Source: an uncultured Eubacterium sp. (lineage in GTDB: Bacteria; Bacillota; Clostridia; Lachnospirales; Lachnospiraceae). From it: a stretch of 32,814 nt of DNA. Below the pieces are notes generated by a model. That model ran no database searches and was not told the origin of the DNA. It saw nothing but the letters and a program-made list of their open reading frames with translations. Where the stretch lies: NCBI GenBank assembly GCA_905236235.1, contig CAJOPA010000021.1:1-32814 (forward strand), given 5' to 3'. A program made the translations under genes and the position numbers. Below, in pieces: positions 16,781 to 25,308 of the stretch. The first letter of the stretch is position 1. Every line of letters starts with the position of its first letter.

Positions 16781-19468
16781 ATGAGACTGACCCGAGAGGG
16801 AAAAAAGAGAATCAAGCGCGTGTGGATCCTGGCCCTGGTATACCTGGTGGCCGTGATCGGTTTTTTCTTTGTCTTTTCCACAAGAGAAACGGAGGATCTG
16901 TCGGTGGACCTTTCCGAGGCTTCCATGCCGGTCGTATCCACGGAGTATAACGGAATGTTGTTAAACCGTGCCAACGGTTACAGCGCGCAGATGGACGCGA
17001 CCTATCTCAGGGACTGCATCACGCCGGTGGATGATGACCGTACGCTCTCTCTTCGTGTGGACACTTACGGAGCGACCGTGATGGCGTTGTATTATGAACT
17101 TCGCAGCATGGACGGGGAACGTCTTTTGGAAAATTATGATATCGAGGATTGGACGCAGAGTGATGATGCGATCCTCTTTGACGTGACGCTGCAAAATCTG
17201 ATGGAGGCGGGACAGGAGTATGTCCTGAGCGTAAAAGTAACGACCGACGAACAGGCGTATACGTATTATACCCGTATCCTGCAGACAGATACGGAGAGCT
17301 TTGAAAAAGTGCTTTTGTTTGCGCAGCAGTTCCATGAGGCCACGTTTGAGGAAGAGGCCGGCGAGGAGATCCTGTCTCACCTGGAGCGCGATGCACAGAC
17401 CGGCGGCAACGACCTTTCCTATGTCAATATCCATTCGGCAACCGATCTGGTAATGTGGGGAGATATGCAGCCTGAGATCGTTTCCGAGGTGCAGTATTAT
17501 ATAGCGGAGATCAGTGATTATTATGATGCGCTGGTTTTGGAATACGTGATCAGTGATGACACCATGGGAGTGGAGCTGACATACGAAGTACAGGAATACT
17601 ATCGTATCCGCGTGGGGAATAATGCGATCTATCTGCTCGATTTTGAGCGGACCATGGAGCAGATCTATACTACGGAGACGGCGGTGTTTGAGGACGGTTT
17701 CGTAAAACTCGGTATTGCGAATGATGACGAGACGGAGTACCTCGGCAATCAGTACGGGACGATCCTTGCCTATGTTGCCAGCGGAGAATTGTGGCTGTAC
17801 GACCAGAACGCCGGCGAGGTGATCAAGGTCTTTGGATTTAGGACGGATGATTATTCGGATATCCGAAGCTGTAATATGGACCACGAGATCCATATCCTTT
17901 CCGTAGACGAAAGCGGCAATACGGAGTTTGTGGTCTGCGGCTATATGGCGCGAGGCGACCACGAGGGTGAAGTGGGCATTGGCGTCTACCGATATAATCG
18001 TGATGAAAATACCGTAGAGGAAGAGCTGTTTTTGCGGGACAACAAGGAAGCGTCCGTGGTGATCCGCAATACGTCCAACCTTTTCTATGTGAATGCCAAA
18101 AACAATTTCTACCTGATGTTGGACGGCGTGCTGTACCGGATCGATATGCTCTCCCAGACGGCAACCGTCGTGCGTGAAGGACTGGCGCAGGACAGCTTCC
18201 TGGTATCGGAAGGCGGACGCTATATCGCCTGGATCGACGAAGCGGAGTCCTATAGCAGTGAAACGATCTATATGATGGACATGGAGACCGAGGAGATCCT
18301 GGAGATCACGGGGCAGGAGGGACAATACCTGATGCCGTTAATGTATCGCGGGGATGACTTTGTGTATGGTATCGCCAATGCGACGGATGTTGTCACGGAT
18401 GCGGCAGGAAATGTTACCTTCGCCATGGAGTCTGTGCGCATCCTGGATGAAAATCAGGATTTAATAAAGGAATACAGCGCGGCAGGATATTACATACTCT
18501 CTGTTTACAGCGAGGGCGATGTCATGCATGTCGTACGCGTTACAAAGGATTCGGACTCCTACGAGGAAGTAGAGATCGCAGCGGATGCGGAAGAGGAAGA
18601 GGATGCCTTTGCGGGCGTGACGACAAGCGAACAAGCCGGGGAAGAAGCCGCAGATACAGCGGATGCGAGCGCCACGACGGTGACGAGAAATTATACCGGC
18701 GGCTACGTGCTGGCGGATGAGGATACCATCGTAAGCTATGACGTGGAGGGAACGGAATTCAATAAATCGCAGACGTTAAATCTGGATTATACCGGTATGA
18801 TCTGCGTGGCGATCACCATGGCGGATGCAACCGAGACGGCGCCGACATTTGCGGATGCCCGATTCACGGTGGTGGAGGGGCGTGACACACTGACGCTGTT
18901 AGGAGATAAGGAACTGACGGATTATTATCTGGTCTATCGGGCGTGCGACTGCGTGCTCTCTGTGAAGCATGCTGCGACGGCGGTGACGCTGGCGGACGAG
19001 GAAGGCGGCGTAGTCATCGGCGTGGGACAGGCCTACATGTGGCGGCGCGGCAAGCAGACGAGCATCAACATCGGCACGTTGACCTATCCGACGAGCGCGC
19101 AGACGGCCGGCAGCTCGGCACAATGTGTGGACGCCATTCTTGATTATGAAGAAATCTCCAACAATGCGGAGTTTTATCTCAATCAGGGATATGATGTTTT
19201 CAGCACCATGAAGGCGACGTTAAGCGAACATTGCGTGCTGGATCTCGGCGGCTGCACGTTGGATGAGGTATTGTACTATGTGGCGCAGGGGACGCCCGTG
19301 CTGGCGATGGCTTCCCGTACGGATGCGGTGCTTCTTGTCGGATACGACGCAACGAACGTTGTGATTTTTTATCCGGCAGACATGAGCACGGCGCGGATGA
19401 CGCTGACCGAGGCGGCGGAGCTCTTTGCATCTGTGGGGAATGTGTATGTGGGTTATGTGAGAACGTAG
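16781..19468 (+). CDS. 895-aa membrane-anchored protein with C-terminal C39-like domain
   Basis: Single N-terminal TM (VWILALVYLVAVIGFFFVF), large extracytoplasmic region, C-terminal QCVDAILDY...LLVGYDATNVVIFYPAD pattern. Confidence 0.75.
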   Translation: MRLTREGKKRIKRVWILALVYLVAVIGFFFVFSTRETEDLSVDLSEASMPVVSTEYNGMLLNRANGYSAQMDATYLRDCITPVDDDRTLSLRVDTYGATVMALYYELRSMDGERLLENYDIEDWTQSDDAILFDVTLQNLMEAGQEYVLSVKVTTDEQAYTYYTRILQTDTESFEKVLLFAQQFHEATFEEEAGEEILSHLERDAQTGGNDLSYVNIHSATDLVMWGDMQPEIVSEVQYYIAEISDYYDALVLEYVISDDTMGVELTYEVQEYYRIRVGNNAIYLLDFERTMEQIYTTETAVFEDGFVKLGIANDDETEYLGNQYGTILAYVASGELWLYDQNAGEVIKVFGFRTDDYSDIRSCNMDHEIHILSVDESGNTEFVVCGYMARGDHEGEVGIGVYRYNRDENTVEEELFLRDNKEASVVIRNTSNLFYVNAKNNFYLMLDGVLYRIDMLSQTATVVREGLAQDSFLVSEGGRYIAWIDEAESYSSETIYMMDMETEEILEITGQEGQYLMPLMYRGDDFVYGIANATDVVTDAAGNVTFAMESVRILDENQDLIKEYSAAGYYILSVYSEGDVMHVVRVTKDSDSYEEVEIAADAEEEEDAFAGVTTSEQAGEEAADTADASATTVTRNYTGGYVLADEDTIVSYDVEGTEFNKSQTLNLDYTGMICVAITMADATETAPTFADARFTVVEGRDTLTLLGDKELTDYYLVYRACDCVLSVKHAATAVTLADEEGGVVIGVGQAYMWRRGKQTSINIGTLTYPTSAQTAGSSAQCVDAILDYEEISNNAEFYLNQGYDVFSTMKATLSEHCVLDLGGCTLDEVLYYVAQGTPVLAMASRTDAVLLVGYDATNVVIFYPADMSTARMTLTEAAELFASVGNVYVGYVRT

Positions 19469-19490
19469 GCAATCGTGCCATAAATATCTC

Positions 19491-19519
19491 TTTACAAACC
19501 CAAAGAAGTATGATAATAT
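19491..19519 (+). promoter_or_regulatory. tRNA-Pro promoter
   Basis: TTTACA (19491-19496), 17 bp, TAATAT (19514-19519). Confidence 0.65.
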
Positions 19520-19548
19520 TCTCGGGTGACTGAAAAGGTCACCCGTAA

Positions 19549-19622
19549 CGATGCGTGGCTCAGCTTGGTAGAGCGCTGCGTTCGGGACGCAGAGGTCGCA
19601 GGTTCAAATCCTGTCGCATCGA
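19549..19622 (+). tRNA. tRNA-Pro (CGG)
   Basis: Acceptor CGATGCG/CGCATCG; anticodon CGG in TTCGGGA; T-arm GGTTCAAATCC. Confidence 0.93.
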
Positions 19623-19663
19623 TAGCAAAAAAGGACATCCGGTTGGATGTCCTTTTTTGCTAT
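19622..19663. terminator. Near-perfect bidirectional terminator
   Basis: ATAGCAAAAAAGGACATCC-GGTT-GGATGTCCTTTTTTGCTAT. Confidence 0.92.
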
Positions 19664-19714
19664 CATAACTTCAGTCTTTAAACCTGCGCCCTCTAGCGTC
19701 CCGGGCGCACGCGT
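19646..19714 (+). repeat. 69-bp direct repeat, copy 1
   Basis: GATGTCCTTTTTTGCTATCATAACTTCAGTCTTTAAACCTGCGCCCTCTAGCGTCCCGGGCGCACGCGT; 68/69 identical to 19814-19882. Confidence 0.97.
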
Positions 19715-19729
19715 TCGAGGACGCATGCA

Positions 19730-19767
19730 AGAAGTACTAGCCGAGCTTGCGAGGCTTAGTACTTCTG
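19730..19767. repeat. Inverted repeat between the two direct repeats
   Basis: AGAAGTACTAGCC ... GGCTTAGTACTTCT, one bulge. Confidence 0.85.
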
Positions 19768-19813
19768 TATCCGGAGAGAGCGAAGCGAGCGGAGGTGAGG
19801 TCGCAGGGGAGGA

Positions 19814-19882
19814 GATGTCCTTTTTTGCTATCATAACTTCAGTCTTTAAACCTGCGCCCTCTAGCGACCCGGGCGCACGCGT
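19814..19882 (+). repeat. 69-bp direct repeat, copy 2
   Basis: One substitution versus copy 1 (19699 T vs 19867 A); offset 168 bp. Confidence 0.97.
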
Positions 19883-19938
19883 GAGGGAGCGGGGTTGCGG
19901 GGCGCAGAGGCTCTTTTGATCACATTCATGAAGTTTGG

Positions 19939-19966
19939 TTGATTTTGATATTAGAATGATTATAAT
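19939..19966 (+). promoter_or_regulatory. Promoter for DUF4160/DUF2442 pair
   Basis: TTGATT, 16 bp, TATAAT. Confidence 0.5.
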
Positions 19967-20023
19967 GAAGGTAGAAATCAAGGTCAAAGCGGTTCTATGA
20001 AACCAGAGAGGAGTATGCTGATA

Positions 20024-20290
20024 ATGCCGGAAATATCCAGATTCTATGGGATAGTTATTAAGATGATTTTTAATGATAATGAAAAACATCACAAACCGCA
20101 TGTCCATGTTTATTTCGGAGAATATGAGGCGTCCGTGGGTCTGGATGGAGAAGTGCTGGACGGGAAATTGCCAATAAAGCAATATCGTATGTTAAGCGGT
20201 TGGATGGCACTTCATGAAGACGAATTGTATGCGGCGTGGAACAATGCAGTTCGACAAATGCCATTTGATAAGATTGATCCTCTTCAGTAA
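20024..20290 (+). CDS. DUF4160 family protein
   Basis: MPEISRFYGIVIKMIFNDNEKHHKPHVHVYFGEYEASV...GKLP is the recognisable DUF4160 pattern; RBS GAGGAG. Confidence 0.85.
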   Translation: MPEISRFYGIVIKMIFNDNEKHHKPHVHVYFGEYEASVGLDGEVLDGKLPIKQYRMLSGWMALHEDELYAAWNNAVRQMPFDKIDPLQ

Positions 20291-20307
20291 TAAGGAGGTG
20301 TTGTGCA

Positions 20308-20628
20308 ATGTTTTTTGTTGATGGATACGTGTGTGGGGGAATGCCCACAGAACCACTGAAAGTGATTCATATTAAAGTTCTATCGGATATGATGATGCTT
20401 ATAGCGTTCAACAATGGAGAAACACGCCTTTTTGATGCGACAATATTGTCTGGCGCTGTCTTTTCGGATCTGCAAAATGAGGAAGTATTCCGCAGTGCCG
20501 ATATAGATCATGGAATCGTTGTATGGAAGGATGGCGAAATTGATTGTGCGCCGGAGTATATGTACGAACACAGCTTTTCATATGAAAACACTTCGTTAAT
20601 AGGAGAAAAAATTCGTATCGTCGGATGA
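20308..20628 (+). CDS. DUF2442 family protein
   Basis: IAFNNGETRLFDATIL...VFSDLQNEEVFRSADIDHGIVVWKDGEIDCAPEYMYE matches the DUF2442 pattern; RBS AAGGAGG. Confidence 0.8.
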   Translation: MFFVDGYVCGGMPTEPLKVIHIKVLSDMMMLIAFNNGETRLFDATILSGAVFSDLQNEEVFRSADIDHGIVVWKDGEIDCAPEYMYEHSFSYENTSLIGEKIRIVG

Positions 20629-20829
20629 TCTTGGACTGATAGGGGATGACTTTTTTATCAATGCGAGGGAAATGCCGGAACATTGATGCGTAGCGAAATG
20701 TTTGATATAATCATTTGAGATATTTGCTTATACAGATAGTGAGTCGGCTTAGGAATATGGTGAATCATTATCGACATCGAAATTTTATGAAAGGGCTTGA
20801 CAGCCATGGAAAGAGAAATTAGCCTTAAT

Positions 20830-20850
20830 CGCATCGCATCGCATCGCATC
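20830..20850 (+). repeat. (GCATC)4 tandem repeat
   Basis: CGCATCGCATCGCATCGCATC. Confidence 0.95.
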
Positions 20851-20898
20851 TATAGTTGAGACTCTTGATAAAGTAATAAAAAATGTAGGTAGAAATTT

Positions 20899-20953
20899 GC
20901 CGCCTATATGCGCAGAAAATACTTAGCGCATATAGGCGGCTTTTATTATTTTT
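20899..20953 (+). terminator. Strong intrinsic-terminator-like hairpin upstream of acyltransferase
   Basis: GCCGCCTATATGCGC - 12-nt loop - GCGCATATAGGCGGC, perfect 15-bp stem, then TTTTATTATTTTT. Confidence 0.88.
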
Positions 20954-20981
20954 AAATGATTCAGAAGGAGAAATACGTAAA

Positions 20982-22019
20982 ATGGGTGAGGGTTTTGTAA
21001 ATCGAAAAACATATGTGGATCTTGTTAAGGTTTTTGCTATTCTTGGAGTGATCTATAATCATATTCCGGGTGCGTTTTGCTCTTTTCAAAATAATTCTAA
21101 CCTTATTTTGAATGTTATTCAAATATTCCTGTCTATTCTATGTAAGGCAGGTGTTCCATTATTTTTGATGTGTTCCGGTGCTTTGCTGCTTGAAAAGCAA
21201 CGGTCTGTATCGTCTCTTATGAAAAGAATCATAAAATATATCGCAATCCTGATCGGATTTACGCTACTATATTATCTGATGTTATGTATTGTGGAAAACT
21301 CGACTTTTGATCTGCGATGGATATTGCCCTATATGTATTCAAACAGGACGTTTGGTTATTCGGGGGCCTATTGGTTTTTATATGCGTATATTGGCTTTCT
21401 CGTTATTAGTCCCATGCTTTGCGCAATTGTCAATCATCTATCTGATGAACTTCTGTTGTATTTTCAATTTGTTATTGTTCTTATTTACTTCGCGATACCT
21501 TTGTTTGAAAGGGTATTTCAGGTGGGGCCGCTGGCGATTGATATACCCATACTTTACAGTGAATTTTGCATTTATCCGATGATAGGTTATTTGATAGACA
21601 AGGAGAAAATATTAAAGTCCAAACGTTCATTTATTATTCTAAATGTTCTTGGGATCATTATTATGGGCTTGAATATAATGGTAAGTTATAAAAGCATTTC
21701 TGCAAATGCATTTGACGAGTCAAAGTTATCCTATCTGGGTGTAATACTGTATGCGACGATTTTTGTCAATCTGAAGCATCTGGGGAGCGTTATTCAATCC
21801 GAATCGCTGAAAGGCGTTCTGCAAAAAGTAGGGCAGGTGGTATTGGGAATTTATTTATCCCATGTCTTTGTTTTGTATATGTTTGATGTGATCATTGCAA
21901 AATACAACATCTCTCTTTCTTATTGGATGTGTTTGGTGGAAACGGGTTTGGTTTTTCTTATCGGATGGATGTTGGCCACAGTGGTGGCATTTCTCCGCAA
22001 GGTCGTGAAGATTCGATAG
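20982..22019 (+). CDS. Membrane acyltransferase (acyltransferase 3 family)
   Basis: RKTYVDLVKVFAILGVIYNHIPG, PLFLMCSGALLL, YWFLYAYIGFLVISPML; about 10 TM segments. Confidence 0.88.
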   Translation: MGEGFVNRKTYVDLVKVFAILGVIYNHIPGAFCSFQNNSNLILNVIQIFLSILCKAGVPLFLMCSGALLLEKQRSVSSLMKRIIKYIAILIGFTLLYYLMLCIVENSTFDLRWILPYMYSNRTFGYSGAYWFLYAYIGFLVISPMLCAIVNHLSDELLLYFQFVIVLIYFAIPLFERVFQVGPLAIDIPILYSEFCIYPMIGYLIDKEKILKSKRSFIILNVLGIIIMGLNIMVSYKSISANAFDESKLSYLGVILYATIFVNLKHLGSVIQSESLKGVLQKVGQVVLGIYLSHVFVLYMFDVIIAKYNISLSYWMCLVETGLVFLIGWMLATVVAFLRKVVKIR

Positions 22020-22030
22020 GTTTTGCCCCC

Positions 22031-22058
22031 TTGCAACTTATCCAAATTGTGGTATAGT
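22031..22058 (+). promoter_or_regulatory. Promoter of cobalamin riboswitch transcript
   Basis: TTGCAA, 16 bp, TATAGT. Confidence 0.6.
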
Positions 22059-22078
22059 ATCCAAAGAAATGAAACCGC

Positions 22079-22266
22079 ACACAGGTGCCCATGGACGATG
22101 CCCGCTTTAGGCGCGCGTTGTCGGCATGGGAGAATAGGGAACTCGGTGAGAATCCGAGACGAAGCCGTCACTGTGTACCGGAGCGCTGCATAACCACCGG
22201 CCCGTCAGAGCGGACCCCGGGAAGGGTGCAGAGAGCGAAGAAGGAAGTCAGGAGACCTGCCTGTGT
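22079..22266 (+). ncRNA. Cobalamin riboswitch aptamer
   Basis: ACAGGTGCCC ... GGGAACTCGGTGAGAATCCGAGACGAAGCCGTCACTGTGTA ... GAAGTCAGGAGACCTGCCTGTG (B12-box features). Confidence 0.93.
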
Positions 22267-22348
22267 GGGAAACGTTTGTTGCCGCGGTCCTCGGCATTAC
22301 GTTGGGTGATCCCTTTTGATTGCACAAATCAAAGGGTTGCCATAAATG

Positions 22349-22370
22349 GGCCGCAAAAGCGGTCTTTTTT
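22349..22370 (+). terminator. Riboswitch expression-platform terminator
   Basis: GGCCGC-AAAA-GCGGTC-TTTTTT; preceded by CCCTTTTGATT...AATCAAAGGG hairpin (22311-22336). Confidence 0.75.
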
Positions 22371-22417
22371 ATGTCGGCTTGCGCCGACGGAATCATTTTA
22401 AGAAAGGGATGAAAAGA

Positions 22418-23449
22418 ATGAAGAAGAATTGGTTAAGTATGTTGCTTGTGCTTGCCATGACGGCATCTTTGTTTGCCGGCTGCGGAAATGCTGCAGACGA
22501 GACACAGGATGTTGCGCAGGAGAGCGGCGCGGCGACGACAGAGGAAGCACAGGAAGGAAACGACACGGCTTCTGCAGATGCAGCCATCACCGTGACGGAC
22601 ATGAGCGGAGCAACCATTACGCTCTCTGAGCCCGCAACGCGGATCGTTGCCCTGACGGCAGCGGATTGTGAGATCCTGTATGCGCTTGGTGCAGGGGATG
22701 CACTTGTCGGCCGCGGAGAGTATTGCGATTATCCGGCAGAGGTACTGGACGTGGAAGCTGTACAGTCCGGCGCGGACACCAATATTGAGCAGATCATCGC
22801 ACTTGAGCCGCAGGTTGTGCTTATGGGCACCATGGCACAGACCGAGGAGCAGGTACAGGCTTTAAGAGATGCCGGGATTGAGGTTGTTGTCAGTGATGCA
22901 CAGGATATCGAGGGTGTTTATACCGCCATTGAGATGATCGGTGCACTGATGGCAAAGGATGCCGAGGCTGAGGCGCTTGTAAGCAGCATGAAGGCTACTT
23001 TTGATGAGCTGGCAGAAAAGTCCACGGGTGACGGTTCCGAAACCGTATACTTTGAGGTTTCTCCGTTGGAGTATGGTCTGTGGGCAGCCGGCAGCGGCAC
23101 CTTTATGGATGAGATCGCAACCATGCTCGGACTGACCAACGCCTTCGCAGATGTGGAAGGCTGGGGCGAGATCTCCGAGGAGCAGGTGATCGAGCGTGAT
23201 CCGGATTATATCGTGACCATCAGCATGTACTTTGGCGAAGGTCCCACACCGGTAGAGGAGATCCTCTCCAGAAGCGGTTGGGAAAATGTAGCAGCCGTAG
23301 CCAATGAAAAGATCTTAAACCTGCAGGACAATGAGCTGTCCAGACCGGGTCCGAGACTTGCGGACGGCGCACAAATGTTGTACGATTTTGTATATGGCAG
23401 TGCGTCCGATGAGGCGCAGGAAGCCGAAGAGGCTGATGATGCGGCATAG
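22418..23449 (+). CDS. btuF: ABC transporter substrate-binding lipoprotein (BtuF-like)
   Basis: Lipobox SLFAGCGN; periplasmic binding protein pattern (ATRIVALTAADCEILYALGAGDALVGR); riboswitch-controlled. Confidence 0.88.
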   Translation: MKKNWLSMLLVLAMTASLFAGCGNAADETQDVAQESGAATTEEAQEGNDTASADAAITVTDMSGATITLSEPATRIVALTAADCEILYALGAGDALVGRGEYCDYPAEVLDVEAVQSGADTNIEQIIALEPQVVLMGTMAQTEEQVQALRDAGIEVVVSDAQDIEGVYTAIEMIGALMAKDAEAEALVSSMKATFDELAEKSTGDGSETVYFEVSPLEYGLWAAGSGTFMDEIATMLGLTNAFADVEGWGEISEEQVIERDPDYIVTISMYFGEGPTPVEEILSRSGWENVAAVANEKILNLQDNELSRPGPRLADGAQMLYDFVYGSASDEAQEAEEADDAA

Positions 23450-23510
23450 GCGCGATCGCAGAGCCTGATGCGGTATCGATCCGCGAAATAAGACAGACAG
23501 GAGCGCAAAA

Positions 23511-24548
23511 ATGAAAAGATCCGGCGGTTTTACAATACGAACCCGATTGATTTTGATGCTCCTTACTGTTGCGGTATTTTTATTATGTATGTGTGTCGGT
23601 AGTGTTACCATTCCGCTCGGGGAGACCGTGGAGGTCCTCCGCAATGCGGCGCGCGGACTTGCGCAGTCCGCGGAGGGTAACGCTGCCGATATTTTATTGT
23701 CCGTGCGCATCCCCCGCGTCTTATGTGTGGCGCTGGTGGGGGCGGCCCTGTCCATCAGCGGTGTAGTCATGCAGGGGTTGTTAAAAAATCCTTTGGCAGA
23801 CGGCTCCACCATGGGTGTATCGGCGGCGGCAAGCCTGGGGGCGGTGGTTTCCATGGCATTCGGCATCACGCTTCCGGCGCTTCCTTTATCCGGCACCATG
23901 GGCATGGCGATCCTGTTTGCATTTTTATCGCTCCTGTTGATCCTTTCCCTGGCCTATCGACTGGATGCGTCGCTCTCGACGAATACGATCATCCTGATCG
24001 GTGTGATTTTTTCCATGTTTGTCAGTTCGATTTCGAATCTCATCATTACCTTTGCAGGGGAAAAGGTCAAGACCATTACGTTTTGGACGTTGGGATCTTT
24101 GCAGGGGAGCAGTTACAAAAATGCCTGGATTCTGTTTGTTTTTCTTGTGATCTGCGGGGGGATCATGCTGACGATGGCCGAGGAGCTTAATGCCTTTGCT
24201 GTGGGCGAGGATAATGCCAGGACCATCGGCGTTAACGTGCGCAGGGTCAAGCTTCTTGCACTTATCAGCGTCAGCATTTTGGTAGGCGTCTGCGTATCCA
24301 TCGGCGGCAACATTGCTTTTGTCGGCCTGGCCACACCGCACATTCTGCGGCCTTTTACCGGCGCGAATCATAAACGACTGCTTCCGGCATCTTTATACGG
24401 TGGGGCGATCTTTTTGATGCTGGCGGACCTTGTGGGACGGGTGATCCTGCGCCCCAGGGAGCTTCCGATCGGCGTGGTGACCTCCATGGTGGGAACGCTG
24501 GTATTTTTGAGCGTCTTTTATAAGGGAAGAAAGGGGGCAAAAGAATGA
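23511..24548 (+). CDS. btuC: FecCD-family permease (BtuC-like)
   Basis: RIPRVLCVALVGAALSISGVVMQGLLKNPLADGSTMGVSAAASLG and downstream GLATPHILR motif. Confidence 0.95.
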   Translation: MKRSGGFTIRTRLILMLLTVAVFLLCMCVGSVTIPLGETVEVLRNAARGLAQSAEGNAADILLSVRIPRVLCVALVGAALSISGVVMQGLLKNPLADGSTMGVSAAASLGAVVSMAFGITLPALPLSGTMGMAILFAFLSLLLILSLAYRLDASLSTNTIILIGVIFSMFVSSISNLIITFAGEKVKTITFWTLGSLQGSSYKNAWILFVFLVICGGIMLTMAEELNAFAVGEDNARTIGVNVRRVKLLALISVSILVGVCVSIGGNIAFVGLATPHILRPFTGANHKRLLPASLYGGAIFLMLADLVGRVILRPRELPIGVVTSMVGTLVFLSVFYKGRKGAKE

Positions 24549-25306
24549 TCGAAGTGAAGGATCTGTCGGTTGCCTTCGGGGAGCGCAGCGTGTTGCGCTC
24601 GGTTTCTTTCCGTGTGGAGGACGATGACTGGCTCATGATCGTGGGGCCGAACGGCGCAGGGAAATCTACCATTGTAAACGCGCTTTCCAAAGGGGTATAC
24701 TATCAGGGAGAGATCCGGGTGGACGGGCAGGATATTGCCGAGATGAAGCCCAGGGCGCTGGCGCACAAGATCGGCGTGCTCAGGCAGAGTCATTCGGTGG
24801 GATACGGGTTCCTCACGGAGGAAGTGATCCGCCTGGGATGCTACAGCCATCGCACCCTGTTTTCCGCGGGCGAAAAGGACAGTGAAAAATGTTTTCGCGA
24901 AGCGGTGGAAGCGACGGGGATGGAGCCGTATCTCGCACAGCCCGTGACCACGCTTTCCGGAGGTGAGATGCAAAGAGCATTCCTTGCGCAACTTTTTGCG
25001 CAGGATCCGGAGATGCTGATTTTGGATGAGCCGACGAATCATCTGGATCTGCGCTACCAAAAGCAGATCTTTGCCCTGGTGGAGGCGTGGCGCAAGAAAA
25101 AGAAAGGCGCCGTGATCTCCGTGGTTCATGATCTCAGCATGGCGCGGTTGTACGGGACGAAAGTCCTTTTGTTGGACGCCGGGCAAGTGGTTGCCTGCGG
25201 AGAAAAGGAAGAGGTGCTCGCTCCGCAGTATATCAATCGGGTCTACGATATGGACGTGGGCGCCTGGATGCGTAATCTTTATGAAATCTGGAAAGAAGGG
25301 GAATAA
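24545..25306 (+). CDS. btuD: ABC transporter ATP-binding protein (BtuD-like)
   Basis: GPNGAGKST, LSGGEMQRAFLA, LILDEPTNHLD; ATGA overlap with permease. Confidence 0.95.
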   Translation: MIEVKDLSVAFGERSVLRSVSFRVEDDDWLMIVGPNGAGKSTIVNALSKGVYYQGEIRVDGQDIAEMKPRALAHKIGVLRQSHSVGYGFLTEEVIRLGCYSHRTLFSAGEKDSEKCFREAVEATGMEPYLAQPVTTLSGGEMQRAFLAQLFAQDPEMLILDEPTNHLDLRYQKQIFALVEAWRKKKKGAVISVVHDLSMARLYGTKVLLLDAGQVVACGEKEEVLAPQYINRVYDMDVGAWMRNLYEIWKEGE

Positions 25307-25308
25307 CG

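Noticed and set aside
16961-18325. 454-aa minus-strand ORF
   Set aside because: Shadow of the 895-aa gene; low-complexity I/H/R-rich composition typical of antisense reading of GC-biased codons.
19622-19915. CRISPR array from direct repeats near tRNA-Pro
   Set aside because: Only two 69-bp copies, 99-bp spacer, no cas genes.
19647-19919. 90-aa ORF with internal duplication (MSFFAIITSVFKPAPSS...)
   Set aside because: Starts inside a terminator stem; the peptide repeat simply reflects the 69-bp DNA repeat; no RBS.
22085-22309. 74-aa ORF
   Set aside because: Coincides with the cobalamin riboswitch.
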